DNA from: an uncultured Clostridia bacterium
Lineage (GTDB): Bacteria > Bacillota > Clostridia > Oscillospirales > Ruminococcaceae
Direction: 5' to 3'
Assembly: GCA_947072265.1 (NCBI GenBank)
Contig: CAMTHN010000022.1
Location: 1-8,626, forward strand
Length of the DNA: 8,626 nt
The notes below the pieces were generated by a model, which saw only the letters and a list, made by a program, of their open reading frames with translations, did no database searches and was not told the DNA's origin. Made by a program: the position numbers and the translations under genes. Positions 6,969-8,626 of the stretch are shown piece by piece; the first letter of the stretch is position 1; each line of letters starts with the position of its first letter.

Positions 6969-7661
6969 TTATTCTTCTCTTGGATCGATATATTTTGCAG
7001 CTTCATCAAATCTACCATATGTAGAAATGCTTTTTTCATAAGCCTCTGTAGGATTAACGCCTCTTCTGATATCTTCTAGCATTTTACCAAGTTTAACAAA
7101 TTGGTATCCAATAACTTCGCCTTCTGTATCGATTCCAAGTTTTAAAATATACCCCTCTGACATTTCAAGATATCGAACTCCTTTAGCACTTGTACTAAAT
7201 ATAGTTCCAACTTGTGATCTAAGACCTTTTCCAAGATCTTCAAGACCAGCGCCAATAGGAAGTCCACCTTCAGAAAAGGCAGTTTGTGATCTACCATAAA
7301 CTAATTGTTTAAAAATCTCTCTCATAGCAACGTTTATAGCGTCACAAACGAGATCTGTATTTAAAGCTTCTAACATTGTTTTATTTGGAAGAATTTCTCC
7401 AGCCATAGCGGCAGAATGAGTCATACCAGAACATCCAATAGTTTCTACTAGTGCTTCTTGTATGATACCATCTTTAACATTTAAAGTTAATTTGCAAGCA
7501 CCTTGTTGAGGTGCACACCATCCAACACCATGAGAAAGACCAGAAATATCCTTTATTTCATATGCTTTTACCCATCTTCCTTCTTCAGGAATAGGAGCGG
7601 GGCCGTGATTAGGACCTTGAGAAAGAACACACATTCCTTCTACTTCATGAGAATAATTCAT
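6969..7661 (-). CDS. Divergent NifU/IscU-like Fe-S cluster scaffold protein
   Basis: A 230-residue protein whose residues 45-118 resemble the NifU N-terminal/IscU fold. CKLTLNVKDGIIQEALVETI, then GCSGMTHSAAMAGEIL and NKTMLEAL, parallels the IscU pattern of strand, 'GC' turn, helix with 'MA.E.', and 'GKT..EAL'. Cysteines are at 11, 49, 56, 77 and 106; Cys77 occupies the second scaffold position. The first ligand is not in the usual 'CGD' context: GWCAPQQGACKL offers Cys49 and Cys56 instead. About 110 further residues after the scaffold core, including FSEGGLPIGAGLEDLGKGL (129-147) and YIDPREE at the end, are absent from IscU. ATG 7661 has AAAGGAG 6 nt upstream and a near-consensus promoter. 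No IscS/SufS desulfurase is in the window. Role in assembling or holding a cluster, perhaps for the GGGtGRT partner, is inference. Confidence 0.8.
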   Translation of the reverse strand: MNYSHEVEGMCVLSQGPNHGPAPIPEEGRWVKAYEIKDISGLSHGVGWCAPQQGACKLTLNVKDGIIQEALVETIGCSGMTHSAAMAGEILPNKTMLEALNTDLVCDAINVAMREIFKQLVYGRSQTAFSEGGLPIGAGLEDLGKGLRSQVGTIFSTSAKGVRYLEMSEGYILKLGIDTEGEVIGYQFVKLGKMLEDIRRGVNPTEAYEKSISTYGRFDEAAKYIDPREE

Positions 7662-7716
7662 ACAGTACTCCTTTCGATTTTACAATTCATAAAGTCGAGT
7701 TTGTTATACATTATAC

Positions 7717-7745
7717 ATTATAGTATTAATATAGTTATTTATCAA
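7717..7745 (-). promoter_or_regulatory. Near-consensus promoter of the scaffold-GGGtGRT operon
   Basis: Read on the minus strand, TTGATA (7745-7740), a 17-nt spacer and a perfect TATAAT (7722-7717). The start point would be near 7710, leaving a leader of about 50 nt before the ATG at 7661. A second TATAAT-like string in the repeat ATTATAC-ATTATA overlaps just downstream. This is the best promoter in the window and suggests strong expression. Confidence 0.75.
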
Positions 7746-7754
7746 TAGTTTTTA

Positions 7755-7784
7755 AAATTATAAAAATAATTATTTTTATAATTT
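7755..7784. repeat. 30-bp perfect palindrome of A/T only, between divergent promoters
   Basis: Arms 7755-7769 and 7770-7784 are exact reverse complements with no spacer. The site lies 9 bp beyond the -35 of the minus-strand promoter and 17 bp before the -35 of the plus-strand promoter, so it could be an operator shared by both. The rest of 7662-7891 is AT-rich leader and promoter sequence with no further gene. Confidence 0.8.
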
Positions 7785-7801
7785 GATTTTATTATATTTT
7801 C

Positions 7802-7829
7802 TTGAATAATAAAATTATATGGTTATAAT
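7802..7829 (+). promoter_or_regulatory. Predicted promoter of the acyltransferase gene
   Basis: TTGAAT (7802-7807), a 16-nt spacer and TATAAT (7824-7829). The start point would be near 7836, giving a leader of about 55 nt. The leader contains ATCTAA (7841-7846) and TTAGAT (7860-7865), a weak inverted repeat ahead of the ribosome-binding site. Confidence 0.55.
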
Positions 7830-7891
7830 ATTATTAACTAATCTAATTATTATAAAAGGTTAGATAATGATTTACGGAGATAAAATTTTAA

Positions 7892-8626
7892 ATGAAAAAA
7901 AATGATCTAATGTTTGATAAAATAGATAATGCGGGAATTATGTTTCCCGCTACTACTACTATTCATAATTCTAATGTTTTTCGCATATCGGTTGTATTAA
8001 AAGAAAGTATATCACCAGATATACTTTTGGATAGTGTTAGTCTAACATTAAAAGAGATACCATCTTTTAATGTTAGACTAAAAAGAGGTTTTTTTTGGAA
8101 TTATTTTGTAGACAATCCAAAATCTCCTTTAATTATGGAGGAAGATTTTCATGCTATAAAAAAGATATCTAGTTATGAAAATAAAGATTTTTTATTTAAA
8201 GTTTCTTATTTTGATAGAAGAATAAATTTAGAAATTCATCATGTACTATCAGATGGGTCAGGAGCTATAGTTTTTTTAAAACAATTAGCACGAAATTATA
8301 TTGCTATAAAATATAATTTAGATTTTATAGATTTTGATATGTCGTGTAGTAGTTATCAAATTGTTAATAACATGTCTAGAAAAGCTTTATCAGAAGATGT
8401 TTTTAATAGATTTTTAGAAGATGAGTCAAAAAAATTAGATAAAAATAAAAAAAATCTAACACTTGATATAGATGAATTGAAAGAAAAAAGTTATTCTATA
8501 GTTGGTACAGAGTCTTTATCTAAGAGATTTAGAGTTATTCAAGGTATATTTTCTTGTTCTAAATTAAAAAAACAAGCAAATCTATATGGTGTAAGTATAA
8601 CTACCTATTTAACATCACTATTTATT
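7892..8626 (+). CDS. Condensation/alcohol acetyltransferase-like acyltransferase, 3' end outside window
   Basis: The frame from ATG 7892 stays open for 245 codons to the right edge, so only the N-terminal part is seen. The upstream in-frame stop TAA at 7889 rules out an earlier start. GGAG at 7876-7879 is 12 nt away, a rather long spacing. The protein has the pattern of CoA-dependent acyltransferases of the condensation-domain superfamily: the catalytic HHxxxDG is HHVLSDG at 116-122, where His117 would be the general base. The N-terminal stretch SNVFRISVVLKESISPDILL, then IPSFNVRLKRGFFWNYFVDN, is typical of the free-standing bacterial 'alcohol acetyltransferase' branch, not of modular NRPS domains. 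It would transfer an acyl group from a CoA-type donor to an alcohol, amine or lipid; the substrate is unknown. It is transcribed divergently from the scaffold gene. Three hairpins crowd its first 190 nt. Confidence 0.85.
   Translation, partial: MKKNDLMFDKIDNAGIMFPATTTIHNSNVFRISVVLKESISPDILLDSVSLTLKEIPSFNVRLKRGFFWNYFVDNPKSPLIMEEDFHAIKKISSYENKDFLFKVSYFDRRINLEIHHVLSDGSGAIVFLKQLARNYIAIKYNLDFIDFDMSCSSYQIVNNMSRKALSEDVFNRFLEDESKKLDKNKKNLTLDIDELKEKSYSIVGTESLSKRFRVIQGIFSCSKLKKQANLYGVSITTYLTSLFI
7931..7950 (+). repeat. GC-rich hairpin early in the acyltransferase gene
   Basis: GCGGGAA (7931-7937) and TTCCCGC (7944-7950) are perfect 7-bp arms around a 6-nt loop, at codons 14-20. Five G-C pairs in a row are unusual for such an AT-rich region. 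Confidence 0.75.
8004..8027 (+). repeat. 10-bp inverted repeat within the acyltransferase gene
   Basis: AAAGTATATC (8004-8013) and GATATACTTT (8018-8027) are perfect complements around the loop ACCA. A G-U pair can extend the stem. It lies 9 nt before the 19-bp hairpin. Confidence 0.8.
8037..8081 (+). repeat. 19-bp perfect inverted repeat within the acyltransferase gene
   Basis: Left arm 8037-8055 (TTAGTCTAACATTAAAAGA) and right arm 8063-8081 are exact reverse complements around a 7-nt loop, GATACCA. A run of eight T follows at 8089-8096, 7 nt past the stem. The repeat lies wholly inside coding sequence (SVSLTLKEIPSFNVRLKRG). Confidence 0.9.

Noticed and set aside
5939..7661. Glycine reductase (Grd) type proteins as an explanation for the two-gene unit
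   Set aside because: No in-frame TGA selenocysteine codon or Grd motif; the GGGtGRT motif and NifU-like core identify different families.
7503..7748. Plus-strand open frame across the start of the scaffold gene and its promoter
   Set aside because: Antisense to the scaffold gene and crosses its promoter; no ribosome-binding site or recognisable protein.

Overview
The window is a strongly AT-rich stretch of bacterial chromosome. Full Shine-Dalgarno sites (AGGAGG type) sit upstream of most genes, the rho-independent terminators are compact, and the gene content matches low-GC Firmicutes. The class Clostridia is the best guess; nothing here fixes a genus. I see no rRNA, tRNA, CRISPR array, insertion sequence or phage gene.

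Left part, plus strand. The 3' part of a TPR-like repeat protein runs in from the left edge and ends at a strong hairpin terminator. After an AT-rich promoter region come aspartokinase (lysC) and, 16 nt further on, a copper-exporting P1B-type ATPase (copA) that appears to start at TTG. The pair is closed by a perfect 42-bp palindrome, which also serves as terminator for the convergent gene on the other side. The aspartokinase gene contains an internal ribosome-binding site and ATG, placed as expected for a separate regulatory beta subunit.

Middle and right, minus strand. In transcription order there is a divergent NifU/IscU-like scaffold protein and then, 31 nt later, a GGGtGRT-family protein. 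They share one near-consensus promoter and end at a hairpin terminator. This tightly paired, cysteine-bearing two-gene unit has, to my knowledge, no established biochemical role and is the best candidate for an undescribed system. Beyond it are a small protein of unknown function and a compact S1-domain (ribosomal protein S1-like) RNA-binding protein. The leader of the S1-like gene can fold so as to pair with its own Shine-Dalgarno sequence.

Right edge, plus strand. A divergent gene missing from simple complete-ORF lists starts at 7892 and runs off the window. It encodes an acyltransferase of the condensation/alcohol acetyltransferase type with an intact HHxxxDG motif. Its first 190 nt contain three consecutive perfect hairpins, one with 19-bp arms. 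The intergenic region before it carries two divergent promoters around a 30-bp perfect palindrome made only of A and T.

Functionally the window is a mix: amino-acid biosynthesis (aspartate family), copper export, probable Fe-S or redox metabolism, RNA binding and acyl transfer. The genes do not form one pathway; the real units are lysC-copA and the scaffold-GGGtGRT pair.
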